Below are positions 22,701 through 34,192 of a DNA stretch of 64,000 nucleotides, one piece after another. The stretch is from Aegilops tauschii subsp. strangulata (lineage: Eukaryota > Streptophyta > Magnoliopsida > Poales > Poaceae), in NCBI RefSeq assembly GCF_002575655.3, contig NC_053041.3:372789054-372853053 (forward strand), given 5' to 3'. The notes beneath the pieces were generated by a model. The model was not told the origin of the DNA and did not search any database. It saw nothing but the letters and a program-made list of their open reading frames with translations. Positions within the stretch are counted from its first letter, which is position 1. Each line of letters starts with the position of its first letter. The translations under genes and the position numbers were made by a program.

Positions 22701-23723
22701 CGGCGATCACATCGACTTTGGAACCATTTCCCACGCGCATCGTCACCTCGTCCTTAGCCAGTGTCCACTTAATCCATAGTCCCTGTTTCGAGTTGCAAAT
22801 ATTAGCAACAGAACCAGTATCAAATACCCAGGTGCTACTGCGAGCTCTGGTAAGGTACACATCAATAACATGTATATCACATATACCTTTGTTCACCTTG
22901 CCATCCTTCTTATCCGCCAAATACTTGGGGCAGTTCCGCTTCCAGTGACCAGTCTGCTTGCAGTAGAAGCACTCAGTCTCAGGCTTAGGTCCAGACTTGG
23001 GTTTCTTCTCCTGAGCAACAACTTGTTTGCTGTTCTTCTTGAAGTTCCCCTTCTTCTTCCCTTTGCCCTTTTTCTTGAAACTGGTGGTCGTATTAACCAT
23101 CAACACTTGATGCTCCTTCTTGATTTCTACCTCCGCAGCCTTTAGCATTGCGAAGATCTCGGGAATCGTCTTATCCATCCCTTGCATGTTATAGTTCATC
23201 ATGAAGCTCTTGTAGCTTGGTGGCAGTGATTGAAGAATTCTGTCAATGACGCTATCATCCGGAAGATTAACTCCCAGTTGAATCAAGTGATTGTTATACC
23301 TAGACATTCTGAGTATATGCTCACTGACAGAACTATTCTCCTCCATCTTGCAGCTGTAGAACTTATTGGAGACTTCATATCTCTCAATCCGGGCATTTGC
23401 TTGAAATATTAACTTCAACTCCTGGAACATCTCATATGCTCCATGACGTTCAAAACGTCGTTGAAGTCCCGGTTCTAAGCCGTAAAGCATGGCACACTGA
23501 ACTATCGAGTAGTCATTAGCTTTGCTCTGCCAGACGTTCATAACATCTGGTGTTGCTCCTGCAGCAGGTTTGGCACCTAGCGGTGCTTCCATGACGTAAT
23601 TCTTCTGTGCAGCAATGAGGATAATCCTCTACGGACCCAATCCGTGTAATTGCTACCATCATATTTCAACTTTGCTTTCTCAAGGAACGCATTAAAATTC
23701 AACGGAACAACAGCACGAGCCAT
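19744..23723 (-). pseudogene. gag-pol: gag-pol polyprotein of the Angela/BARE-type element, two lesions
   Basis: The natural start is the ATG at 23723 (MARAVVPLNFNAFL...). About 31 codons later, near 23630, a frameshift moves the rest into the frame beginning MEAPLGAKP at 23592. From there 1095 codons are open to a TAG at 20307-20305, which replaces the Trp in the conserved H-W-TAVKN stretch (the sibling at 42355 keeps TGG). The same frame continues to 19744. Domains in order are gag, zinc knuckle CFYCKQTGHWKRNC (about 22935-22975), protease WVFDTGSVANIC (about 22825), GAG-pre-integrase and integrase (HSDVCG about 22226, ERRNRTLLDMV about 21930), RT with YVDDILLIGND (about 20720) and RNase H with YVDASFD (about 20205). 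Cys replaces the expected Trp in SRSCNKRF. The codons that are open are otherwise well preserved. Confidence 0.9.
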
Positions 23724-24940
23724 CTATCTACAACAAACATAGACATGCAAAATACTATCAGGTACTAAGTACATGATAAATTTAAGTTCAATTAATCATA
23801 TTACTTAAGAACTCCCACTTAGATAGACATCCCTCTAATCATCTAAGTGATCACGTGATCCAAATCAACTAAACCATAACCGATCATCACGTGAAATGGA
23901 GTAGTTTTCAATGGTGAACATCACTATGTTGATCATATCTACTATATGATTCACGCTCGAACTTTCGGTCTCAGTGTTCCGAGGCCATATCTGCATATGC
24001 TAGGCTCGTCAAGTTTAACCTGAGTATTCTGCGTGTGCAAAAACTGGCTTGCACCCGTTGTAGATGGACGTAGAGCTTATCACACCCGATCATCGCGTGG
24101 TGTCTGGGCACGACGAACTTTGGCAACGGTGCATACTCAGGGAGAACACTTTTATCTTGAAATTTAGTGAGAGATCATCTTATAATGCTACCGTCAATCA
24201 AAGCAAGATAAGATGCATAAAAGATAAACATCACATGCAATCAATATAAGTGATATGATATGGCCATCATCATCTTGTGCTTGTGATCTCCATCTCCGAA
24301 GCACCGTCATGATCACCATCGTCACCGGCGCGACACCTTGATCTCCATCGTAGCATCGTTGTCTTCTCGCCAACTATTGCTTCTACGACTATCGCTACCG
24401 CTTAGTGATAAAGTAAAGCAATTACAGGGCGATTGCATTGCATACAATAAAGCGACAACCATATGGCTCCTGCCAGTTGCCGATAACTCGGTTACAAAAC
24501 ATGATCATCTCATACAATAAAATATAGCATCATGCCTTGACCATATCACATCACAACATGCCCTGCAAAAACAAGTTAGATGTCCTCTACTTTGTTGTTG
24601 CAAGTTTTACGTGGCTGCTACGGGCTGAGCAAGAACCGTTCTTACCTACGCATCAAAACCACAATGATAGTTCGTCAAGTTAGTGTTGTTTTAACCTTCT
24701 CGAGGACCGGGCGTAGCCACACTCGGTTCAACAAAAGTTGGAGAAACTGACACCCGCCAGCCACCTGTGTGCAAAGCACGCCGGTAGAACCAGTCTCGCG
24801 TAAGCGTACGCGTAATGTCGGTTCGGGCTTCATCCAACAATACCACCGAACCTAAGTATGACATGCTGGTAAGCAGTATGAATTGTATCGCCCACAACTC
24901 ACTTGTGTTCTACTCGTGCATATAACACCAACGCATAAAA
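23724..24940 (-). other. Leader of the Angela/BARE-type element
   Basis: About 1.2 kb between primer site and gag start, AT-rich with several short frames that resemble nothing. Length and position are usual for this clade. Confidence 0.7.
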
Positions 24941-24956
24941 CCAGGCTCGGATACCA
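24941..24956 (-). other. Primer-binding site, initiator tRNA-Met type
   Basis: Minus strand TGGTATCCGAGCCTGG, one base inside the 5' LTR. It matches the complement of initiator tRNA-Met except for two positions (TGGTATCAGAGCCAGG expected). Confidence 0.8.
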
Positions 24957-24957
24957 C

Positions 24958-26693
24958 TGTTGGGGAACATAGTAATTTCAAAATTTTCCTACGCACACAC
25001 AAGATCATGGTGATGCATAGCAACGAGAGGGGAGAGTGTGTCCACGTACCCTCGTAGACCGAAAGCGGAAGCGTTAGCACAACGCGGTTGATGTAGTCGT
25101 ACGTCTTCACGATCCGATCGATCAAGTACCGAACGCACGGCACCTCCGAGTTCAGCACACGTTCAACTCGATGACGTCCCTCGAACTCCGATCCAGCCGA
25201 GCTTTGAGGGAGAGTTCCGTCAGCACGACGGCGTGGTGACGATGATGATGTTCTACCGATGCAGGGCTTCGCCTAAGCACCGCTACGATATGACCGAGGT
25301 GGATTATGGTGGAGGGGGGCACCGCACACGGCTAAGAGATCCAAGGGATCAATTGTTGTGTCTCTAGGGGGTGCCTCCCTCCCCGTATATAAAGGAGTGG
25401 AGGAGGGGGAGGGGGCCGGCCACCCTTGGCGCGCCCCATGAGGAGTCCTACTCCCACCGGGAGTAGGACTCCCCCCTTCCATGTTGGAGTAGGAGAGGAG
25501 AGGGAAGGAGAGAGAGGGGGAAAGGAAAGGGGGGCGCCGCCGCCCCCCTTGTCCAATTCAGACTTGGGGGGGAGGGGCGCGCGGCTTCCCCTTGGCCGCC
25601 TCTCCTCTTCTACCACTTGGGCCCATGAGGCCCAGTAACCTCCGGGGGGTTCCGGTAACCCCCCGGTACTCCGGTATATATCTGATAACCCCCGGAACCA
25701 TTCCGGTGTCCGAATATAGTCGTCCAATATATCAATCTTCATGTCTCGACCATTTCGAGACTCCTCGTCATGTCCGTGATCACATCCGGGACTCCGAACT
25801 ACCTTTGGTACATCAAAATACATAAACTCATAATATAACCGTCATCAAACTTTAAGCGTGCGGACCCTACGGGTTCGAGAACTATGTAGACATGACCGAG
25901 ACACGTCTCCGGTCAATAACCAATAGCGGAACCTGGATGCTTATATTGGCTCCCACATACTCTACGAAGATCTTTATCGGTCAAACCGCATAACAACATA
26001 CGTTGTTCCCTTTGTCATCGGTATGTTACTTTCCCGAGATTCGATCGTCGGTATCTCAATACCTAGTTCAATCTCGTTACCGGCAAGTCTCTTTACTCAT
26101 TCCGTGATACATCATACCGCAACTAACTCATTAGTTGCAATGCTTGCAAGGCTTTAAGTGATGTGCATTACCGAGTGGGCCCAGAGATACCTCTCCTACA
26201 ATCGGAGTGACAAATCCTAATGTCGAAATATGCCAACCCAACAAGTACCTTCGGAGACACCTGTAGAGCACCTTTATAATCACCCAGTTACGTTGTGACG
26301 TTTGGTAGCACACAAAGTGTTCCTCCGGTAAACGGGAGTTGCATAATCTCATAGTCGTAGGAACATGTATAAGTCATGAAGAAAGCAATAGCAACATACT
26401 AAACGATCAAGTGCTAAGCTAACGGAATGGGTCAAGTCAATCACATCATTCTCCTAATGATGTGATCCCGTTAATCAAATGACAACTCTTTTTTCTATGG
26501 TTAGGAAACATAACCATCTTTGATTAACGAGCTAGTCAAGTAGAGGCATAGTAGTGACACTCTGTTTGTCTATGTATTCACACATGTATCATGTTTCCGG
26601 TTAATACAATTCTTGCATGAATAATAAACATTTATCATGATATAAGGAAATAAATAATAACTTTATTATTGCCTCTAGGGCATATTTCCTTCA
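24958..26693 (-). repeat. 5' LTR of the Angela/BARE-type element (1736 bp)
   Basis: Colinear with 17973-19710 with about 3% differences in the first 500 bp. The TATATAAA site is at 25386-25393. It is followed by TGAAA, the decayed target copy. Confidence 0.9.
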
Positions 26694-27706
26694 TGAAAAC
26701 GATATTGCAATGCTTGGAAACAAGGCCTAGGGTTCATACTTTCACTAGTGCAAGTTCTCTCAACAATGATAACATAATTGAATCACATAACAATCCCTCA
26801 ATGTGCAACAAAGAATCACTCCAAAGTTTCTATCAGAGAACGTAGGACGAAAACATGCATCAACCCCTAAGCATAGATTACCCCAATGTCACCTCGGGAA
26901 TCCGCGAGTTGAGTGCCAAAACATACATCAAGTGAATCAATAGAACATCCCATTGTCACCACAGATATCCCATTGCAAGACATAGATCAAGTTTTCTCAA
27001 ATCCAATACTCAATACAACATAACAAAACCTCAAAGAGCAAGACTCAATTCATCATAAGAAAGTAGAGGGGGAGAAACACCATATGATTCAACTGTAGTA
27101 ACAAAGCTCGCAGTACATCAAGATCGTGCCAAATCAAGAACACGAGAGAGAGAGAGAGAGATCAAACGCATAGCTACTAGTACATACCCTCAGGCCCGAG
27201 GGTGAACTACTCCCTCCTCATCATGGAGACCGCCGGGATGATGAAGATGGCCACCGGTGATGGTTTCCCCCTCCAACAGGGTGCCGGAACGGGCTCCCGA
27301 TTGGTTTTTCGTGGCTATAGAGGCTTGTGGCGGCAGAACTCCCGATCTAGGTTTATTTTAGAGGTTTTGGGATTTATAGGAGGTGTTGGCGTCGGGGAGA
27401 AGTCAAGGGGGCCCATGAGGCGACGACAAGGCAGGGGGGTGCGCCCCCACCCTTGTGTTTGCCTCGAGACTCCTCTCCGATATCTTTTCGTTCCAGTATT
27501 TTTTATATTTTCCAAAAATATTCTTCATAAATTTCCAGCTCGTTCCGAGAACTTCTATTTCTGCACACAAAAAACGACACCACCGTAGTTCTTCTGAAAA
27601 CAACGCCAGTCCGGGTTAGTTCTAATCAAATCATACCAAAATCATATAAAATTATTGTAAACATGGTATGAATACTTCATAAATTATCGATACGTTGGAG
27701 ACGTAT
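26694..27706 (-). repeat. 3' LTR of element no. 2, piece 2
   Basis: Resumes the LTR after the target repeat (26699 on matches 34556 on) and runs to GGAGACGTAT at 27706. It contains a GA-dinucleotide run (about 27145-27162) and a minus-strand TATAAAT at 27372-27378, a likely promoter element. The 5' LTR in this window covers only the part up to 34807, so the distal part has no partner here. Confidence 0.8.
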
Positions 27707-29108
27707 TGATACGTCTCCATCGTATCTACTTTTCCAAACACTTTTGCCCGTGTTTTGGACTCTAACTTGCATGATTTGAATGGAACTAACCCAGACTGAC
27801 CCTGTTTTCAGCAGAATTGCGATGGTGTTATTTTTGTGCAGAAATAAAAGTTCTCGGAATGACCTGAAACTTCACGGAGAATATTTTTGGAATTAATAAA
27901 AAATACTAGCGAAAAAATCAAGGCCAGGGGGCCCACACCCTGTCCACGAGGGTGGGGGCGCGCGTACCCCCCTGGGCGCGCGCCCTGCCTCGTGTGCCCC
28001 CTGGTGCTCCACCGACCTCAACTCCAACAACATATATTCACGTTCGGGGAGAAAAAATCAGAGAGAAGGATTCATCACGTTTTACGATACAGAGACGCCG
28101 CCAAGCCCTAATCTCTCTCCGGAGAGCTGATCTGGAGTCCGTTCGGGGCTCCGGAGAGGGGAATCCGTCGCCGTCGTCATCATCAAGCATCCTCCATCAC
28201 CAATTTCATGATGCTCACTGCCGTGCGTGAGTAATTCCATCGTAGGCTTGCTGGACGGTGATGGGTTGGATGAGATTTACCATGTAATTCAGTTAGTTTT
28301 GTTAGGGTTTGATCCCTAGTATCCACTGTGTTCTGAGATTGATGTTGATATGACTTTGCTATGCTTAATGCTTGTCACTAGGGCCCGAGTGCCATGATTT
28401 CAGATCTGAACTTATTATGTTTTCATGAATATATGTGACTTCTTGATCCTATCTTGCAAGTCTATAGTCACCTACTATGTGTTATGATCCGGCAACCCCG
28501 AAGTGACAATAACCGGGACCACTCCCAGTGATGACCGTAGTTTGAGGAGTTCATGTATTCACTAAGTGTTAATGCTTTGGTCCGGTACTCTATTAAAAGG
28601 AGGCCTTAATATCCCTTATTTTCGAATAGGACCCCGCTGCCACGGGAGGGTAGGACAAAAGATGTCATGCAAGTTCTTTTCCATAAGCACGTGTGGCTAT
28701 ATTCGGAATACATGCCTACATTACATTGATGAACTAGAGCTAGTTCTGTGTCACCCTATGTTATAACTATTGCATGAGGAATTGCATCTGAAATAATTCT
28801 CCATCACCGATCCAATGCCTACGAGCGTTTCACATATTGATCTTTGCTTACTTACTTTTCCATTGCCACTGTTACAATTACTACAAAACTACTACTGTTA
28901 CTTTTGCCACCGTTACCGCTACTTCCATACTACTTTGCTACTAAATACTTTGCTGCAGATATTATGTTATCCAGGTGTGGTTGAATTGACAACTCAACTG
29001 CTAATACTTGAGAATATTCTTTGGCTCCCCTTGTGTTGAATCAATAAATTTGGGTTGAATACTCTACCCTCAAAAACTGTTGCAATCCCCTATACTTGTG
29101 GGTTATCA
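27707..29108 (+). repeat. Solo LTR of a gypsy-type element (1402 bp)
   Basis: Starts TGATACGTCTCCATCG and ends ...CTTGTGGGTTATCA, a complete LTR with no internal region. It is flanked by CGTAT (27702-27706) and TGTAT (29109-29113), a 5-bp target duplication with one C-to-T change. It resembles the LTR of Sabrina/Fatima-like Triticeae elements. Solo LTRs arise by recombination between the two LTRs of a full element. Confidence 0.85.
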
Positions 29109-29115
29109 TGTATCA
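29109..29115 (-). repeat. 3' LTR of element no. 2, last 7 bp
   Basis: TGTATCA holds the second target copy (TGTAT) and the final CA of the host LTR, directly before the polypurine tract at 29116. Confidence 0.75.
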
Positions 29116-29129
29116 GCATCCCCAAGCTT
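29116..29129 (-). other. Polypurine tract of element no. 2
   Basis: Minus strand AAGCTTGGGGATGC, identical to the tract of element no. 1 (595-582). Confidence 0.65.
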
Positions 29130-32050
29130 AATTCATGCTCGTCCTCGAGTAGGTAAATGATAAAATAAATAATTTATGAAGTTTGAATGCTAGCAAGTGC
29201 ACAAGTTTGATCAATGATAATTTCAATCACTTTTTCTAGCATCATTATATATCATAACAGTAGCTCATATCAGAAAGCTTCTCATGATCAAGTAACAAGC
29301 TATTCACATGTTAAAGCATATACCATAAAATTTCTTGAAAACTAACAAACTATGTTCTCAGTCATCAAACAATTGCAATTCATCTTATTTTCAGGAAGTG
29401 TCTATCTAAGAGCTTTGATTTAGCAAATCCCATATATTCAACTATCATCTAGTCTTCCATGATTGCTACCACTCAAAGCATATTTTTTGAACAAATAGCA
29501 TCCATTGAACACAGAGAAAGATAGGGGCTTAATGTTTTGCCTCCCAACTTATTTATCATATAGATAATTGTCAACAATAATAATTCATGATCAAATATAT
29601 TTGAATGGTCATATATGCTTAGATCTATCCCCATCACATGATGCTTGCCAACTGAAGAGTAGGTTGGAATGAGAAGGAATACTACTGACTCTTGCATAAA
29701 AGTAAATACATGAAAGTAAAAGATAGGCCCTTCGCAGAGGGAAGCAAAGGTTGTCATGCGCTTTTTAATTTTGGATGTGCAAACCCTTAATGCAAAGCAA
29801 TGTCAAGTTGTATTGCCCTTTGTGATAGCAACCTTTATTATGCAGTCCGTCGCTTTTATTTCTTTACCATCACAAGTTCGTACAACGCTTATTTTCCCTT
29901 ACAATAAAAGATCATACATATTTAGGAGCAATTTTTATTGCTTTTTGCACCGATGACAACTTACTTGAAGGATCTTATTCAATCCATAGGTAGATATGGT
30001 GGACACTCATGGCATGAAACGGGGTTTAAGGGTTTTTGGATGCACAAGTAGTATCTCTACTTAGTACAGAAAGTTTGGCTAGCAAAAGATTCTCAAAAGC
30101 AAGCACCACATGTTGGAGGATCCATAACAATATAACTTCTATACAAATATACCGAAACATAACTCATTATGTTGTCTTCCTTGTTCAACTTCAACTAATT
30201 TGCTCAAGTTTGAAAATAATTAATGGGGCTCACAATCATAGAAGATGTTCGAGATAGTATATTTATATGTGAAATCTCTCTTCCTTCAATATTCTTTCAT
30301 GAATTGTTCAAGTGACCAATACTAAGTTTGCTAACTTTCAATAAATCTACCACCTATACTTCTTATATGTGAAGTCATTACTCCCCATGGGATAAGCATA
30401 TGAATCATATATAATTTCAGATTTATGATATTCAATCAATTCAACCATTTACTCATAGGATATAAGTGAAGCACGAGAGTAAATGACAAACTACTCCAAA
30501 AAGATATAAGTGAAGATCAATGAGTAGTCGAATAATTATTTAGCTATGTGAGGACTCTCTCTCATTTAAGAAAATTTAGATCTTAAGTACTTTATTCAAA
30601 TAGCAAGAAAAACAAAAATAAAATGACATTCTAAAAATAGCACACATCGTGTGACGAAGCAAAAAACTTAGGCTCAACCGAGGCTAACCGATGATTGCTG
30701 ATGAAGAAAGGTGGGATGCCAACCAGGGCATCCCCAAGCTTAGATGCTTGAGACTTTTTGAAAAAATAATTAGGGATGCCTTGGGCATCCCCAAGCTTGA
30801 GCTCTTGTGTCTCCTTAATTCTTCTCATATCATAGTTTCCCAGAATCTTAAAAACTTCATGCACACAGAACTCAACAAGAAATCGTGAGATAAGTTAGTG
30901 TAAATCAACGCAAAACCTTATCATTCTCTACTGTATGAAATCACTAAAATTATGATTTCACATTGAATACTAAATGCCTCTGCATATTTAATACTCCCAT
31001 CCTCAAATAGAATCATTAAACAAGCAAACATATGCAAACATAACAGCGATCTGTCTAAACAGAACAGTATGTAAAGAATGCAAGAGGAATCATACTTCCC
31101 TAACTCCAAAACTTCTGAAAAATTACCACACTGTAGAAAATTTATTGTTACACATTGTGTAAATTTCAAGATTTTATCACATTCTGACTTTCCGGAAGAA
31201 TTCAGACAATGATAGAAAACTTTTTGTTTTCAAAAAAGCAACATATAGATTTGCAAAATAAGCATGGTAAAGGCTATACTTGACCTTTTTATTGAACTAA
31301 AAGACGCAAAATCTTATTATAAATAACAGCAAGCAAATCCTAATAAAAGAAAATGACGCTCCAAGCAAAACTCATATCATGTGGTGAATAAAAATATAGC
31401 CTCAAGTAAATTTACCGATGAACGAAGACGAAAGAGGGGATGCCATCCGGGGCATCCCCAAGTTTAGATGCTTGGTTGTCCTTGAATATTACCTTGGGGT
31501 GCCTTGGGCATCCCCAAGCTTAGGCTATTGCCACTCATTATTCCGTAGTCCATCGAAACTTCACCCAAAACTTGAAAACTCCACAACACAAAACTCAAGA
31601 GAAAACTCATAAGCTCCGTTAGTATAATAAAGCAAATCACCACTTAGGTACTATTGTGAACTAATTCTAAATTTATATTGGTGTTGTATCGACCGTGTTC
31701 CAACTTCTCCATGGTTCATACCCTCCGATACTACTCATAGATTCATCAAAATAAGCAAACAACACATAGAAAACAGAATCTGTCAAAAACAGAACAGTCT
31801 GTAGTAATCTGGAAACTTTCCATACCTCTGTAACTCCAAAAATTCTGAAAAATTAGGACAATCTAGGGAATTTGTATATCAATCTTGTTTAAAAATTCAG
31901 ATCAAAAGAACGTTCCACTAAATTTTCAAAATTCCTGGACTGAGAGCAAAAGTTTCTGTTTTTGCACAGAGTCAAGTTAACTATCACCATAGACCATCCC
32001 AAAGGTCTTACTTGGCACTTTACTTAAACAAAATCTATAAAACATGATTA
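29130..32050 (-). other. Internal non-coding region of element no. 2
   Basis: AT-rich, no long frame. It contains three exact and one variant copy of the polypurine-like 14-mer (30728, 30785, 31508; variant 31452) and AGATATAAGTGAAG repeats near 30455-30515. Segments such as 31370-31620 closely resemble 2570-2830 of element no. 1, showing common descent of the two internal regions. Confidence 0.6.
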
Positions 32051-33055
32051 CTACAGTAGCTTAATCATGTGAACACACAAAAACAGTAGGTAATGGTGTT
32101 GGGTTGTCTCCCAACAAGCGCTTTTCTTTAATGCCTTTCTAGCTAGGCATGATGATTTCAATGATGCTCGCATAAAAGTAAAAGAATTGAAACGCAAAGA
32201 GAGCATCATGAAAAATATGTGGCAAGCACATTTAAGTCTAACCCACTTCCTATGCATAGGGATTTTGTGAGCGAACAACTTATGGGAACAAGAATCAACT
32301 AGCATAGGAAGGCAAAATAAGCATGACTTCAAAACTTTCAACACATAGAGAGGAAACTTGATATTATTGAAATATGTAAAAGCATATGTTCCTCTCTCAT
32401 AATAATTTTCAGTGGCATCATGAATGAATTCAACAATATAACCATCACATAAAGCATTACTTTCATGATCCATAAGCATAGAAATTTTACTACTCTCCAC
32501 ATAAGCAAAACTCTTCTCATTCAGAATAGTGGGAGTATCATAAGAAACTCGAATACTATAAATTGTTTCCACATTAAAAGAATAATGTTCAGAAAAAGGG
32601 TAATCATAATTATGACAAGCTTTATAAATATAATCATCACTACTTTTTATAAAATAAGTGCCATCACAATAATCATCATAAGTAGCAACTTTGTTCTCAT
32701 CATAATCAATTGAAACCTCTTCCAAGATAGTGGAATCATTACTAAATAAAGTCACGACCTCTCCAAATCCACTTTTATCATTATAATAAGATTCAACACC
32801 CTCCAAAATAGTGGGATAATTATTATATAAAGTTGACACTCTTCCGAACCCACTTTCATAAATATTGCAATCATCATAAATAGGATGCATGCTATCATCA
32901 TAATAAATTTGCACATCAAAACTTGGGGGACTAAAAATATCATCTTCATTAAACATAGCATCCCCAAGCTTGGGACAAACATTAATTGCAGCAAACAAAT
33001 TCTCAAACATGTCATTCTCATCAAACATAGCATCCCCAAGATTGTGGTTTTGCAT
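32051..33055 (-). CDS. 334-aa acidic protein of element no. 2, homologous to the 271-aa protein
   Basis: The longest open frame starts at ATG 33055 (MQNHNLGDAMFDEND...) and ends at 32051. Asp, Tyr, Ser, Asn and Glu dominate. Peptides NLGDAMF (about residue 5) and PKLGDAMF (about 28) repeat. A unit of form SGFGRVSTL...YPTILEGVESY occurs about residue 67, again as SGFGEVVTL...STILEEV about residue 94, and more weakly as TPTILNEKSFAYVE about 172. The C-terminal third holds YYERGTYAF and PMHRKWVRLKCACHIFF, matching the end of the 271-aa protein, then a longer basic tail. In the same frame, recognisable homology (CDDYDWENNDTCYNL, NLFGTN) continues upstream to about 33250 across stops at 33155-33157 and 33110-33112, so the original protein was longer. 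Function unknown. Confidence 0.6.
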   Translation of the reverse strand: MQNHNLGDAMFDENDMFENLFAAINVCPKLGDAMFNEDDIFSPPSFDVQIYYDDSMHPIYDDCNIYESGFGRVSTLYNNYPTILEGVESYYNDKSGFGEVVTLFSNDSTILEEVSIDYDENKVATYDDYCDGTYFIKSSDDYIYKACHNYDYPFSEHYSFNVETIYSIRVSYDTPTILNEKSFAYVESSKISMLMDHESNALCDGYIVEFIHDATENYYERGTYAFTYFNNIKFPLYVLKVLKSCLFCLPMLVDSCSHKLFAHKIPMHRKWVRLKCACHIFFMMLSLRFNSFTFMRASLKSSCLARKALKKSACWETTQHHYLLFLCVHMIKLL

Positions 33056-33112
33056 ATCATAAGCATATTCACTCTCATCATTAATAGTATGAATAACACC
33101 AATAGTATATCA

Positions 33113-33315
33113 ATTATTATCATCACAATTTTCTAAGTTGGTGCCAAAAAGATTCTAAAGATTATAACAAGTATCGTTATTTTCCCAATCATAATCATCA
33201 CAATGAGTAATAGGTATAACAATAATAGGAGCAACATTATTTGGGAGGGATACCTTTTTACCTTTGTCTCTCTGTCTTTTCTTTTTTTCTCCACATCATG
33301 TGTGGGTTTAATCAC
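33113..33315 (-). pseudogene. Upstream, interrupted part of the 334-aa frame
   Basis: Between about 33250 and 33056 the frame of the 334-aa protein encodes a Cys-Asp-Tyr-Asp-Trp stretch and an NLFGTN stretch equivalent to residues about 95-115 of the 271-aa protein. A TAG (33155-33157) and a TGA (33110-33112) interrupt it. Upstream, the reading continues in another frame with a Lys/Arg-rich run. Confidence 0.5.
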
Positions 33316-33375
33316 CTTTTTGGAGCTCCTTATTTATGAGATTGGTTGAATAAAACACTCCTCCTCGTTACCTGA

Positions 33376-33588
33376 TTAATCATAAGAAAAAATAGGAGGA
33401 TATTGGGAAACCTCTTCCGCTTCATTAGTATTCTCTTCATCTTCTATTTGTTTTCTTGTCTTTAAGTAATTGGCAATATAAAGATTCTCAAAGCAATTTA
33501 CCGCACAATACATATAAATTTCCTCTAGATCAAAATCAAGAAATCTCTTAAGGTTATATTCTGGAATACCCTTAGTTATACGTTTCAT
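33376..33588 (-). pseudogene. 70-codon ORF, probable piece of the same degenerate gene
   Basis: ATG at 33588, stop at 33376. It is acidic with a DEENTNEAEEV stretch near the end. Its ATG overlaps the stop of the preceding ORF (ATGA at 33588-33585). It lies colinearly between the N-terminal ORF and the 334-aa ORF, so it is more likely a frameshifted piece of one gene than an independent protein. No homology to a known domain is seen. Confidence 0.35.
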
Positions 33589-34019
33589 TTCTTCATATCC
33601 AGAAGCAAACTAAGTTCATTATGATGCGCAAGGGAAATCAAGTCATCACAATTTTTGGACACGATTCGACCATGAAACAATTTGCTTTGGATATTCAAAT
33701 GACCACGTTCATTGCAAAGTTCACAAGGATGGCGAGAAAAAATAAATTTTTCAGCACAAATATCTAGCCTCTCTCGCAACTGTTTAGTTTCTAAATACTT
33801 ATGCCTCTTGCAAAATCTATCTTCCCTTTTCGGTATGTAACTGCAAACTCTATGCACTCCACAAAAATTGACATGCTTATAAGAAACATTTTTATCATGA
33901 CTAGTGCAATCATCATTAGTACTATGGATATTCAAAGAATTCATACTAACAACATTGCAACCATGCTCATCATTCAAAGATTTTATGCCAAACATTTTAT
34001 AGACTTCTTCTTCTAACAC
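33585..34019 (-). pseudogene. N-terminal Cys/His-rich piece of the element no. 2 protein
   Basis: Open to about 34055 without an ATG; the first in-frame ATG is 33995 (MFGIKSLNDEH...). The start resembles the 271-aa protein (HGCNVVSMNSLNIH versus HDCNDFTINSLDVN). It then carries a segment absent from the 271-aa protein with many Cys and His residues (FCGVHRVCSY, DRFCKRHKY, HPCELCNERGHLN). The last has the spacing CX2CX4H of a zinc knuckle without the final Cys. A nucleic-acid-binding role is possible but unproven. It ends at 33585 overlapping the next ORF. Confidence 0.45.
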
Positions 34020-34192
34020 TCGAGCACAATTTTCCTTTCCATCATTTTCATAAAGACATTAAAAATATGAAGCATATGAGGCAACCTCAATTCCATTTTT
34101 TGTAGTTTTCTTTTAAAGACTAAACTAGTGATAAAACAATAAACTAAAAGATTCAATTGAAAGATCTAAAGATATACCTTCAAGCACTCACC

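Larger units (their letters stand above)
17973..26693 (-). mobile_element. Angela/BARE-type copia element, nearly complete
   Basis: LTRs at 24958-26693 (5') and 17973-19710 (3'), primer site at 24956-24941, gag-pol on the minus strand (23723-19744) and a polypurine tract next to 19710. The target duplication is CGAAA on the left (17968-17972) and TGAAA on the right (26694-26698), one C-to-T change apart. The LTR pair differs at about 15 of the first 500 bp by eye, suggesting an insertion of the order of a million years ago if a grass LTR rate near 1.3e-8 per site per year is used. One nonsense codon and one frameshift inactivate it. Confidence 0.9.

Noticed and set aside
22305..23145. Plus-strand frames of 80-90 codons
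   Set aside because: They are antisense to the conserved gag-pol of the Angela-type element.
27202..27588. 128-codon plus-strand frame
   Set aside because: It lies within the minus-strand LTR of element no. 2 across its promoter region and resembles no protein.
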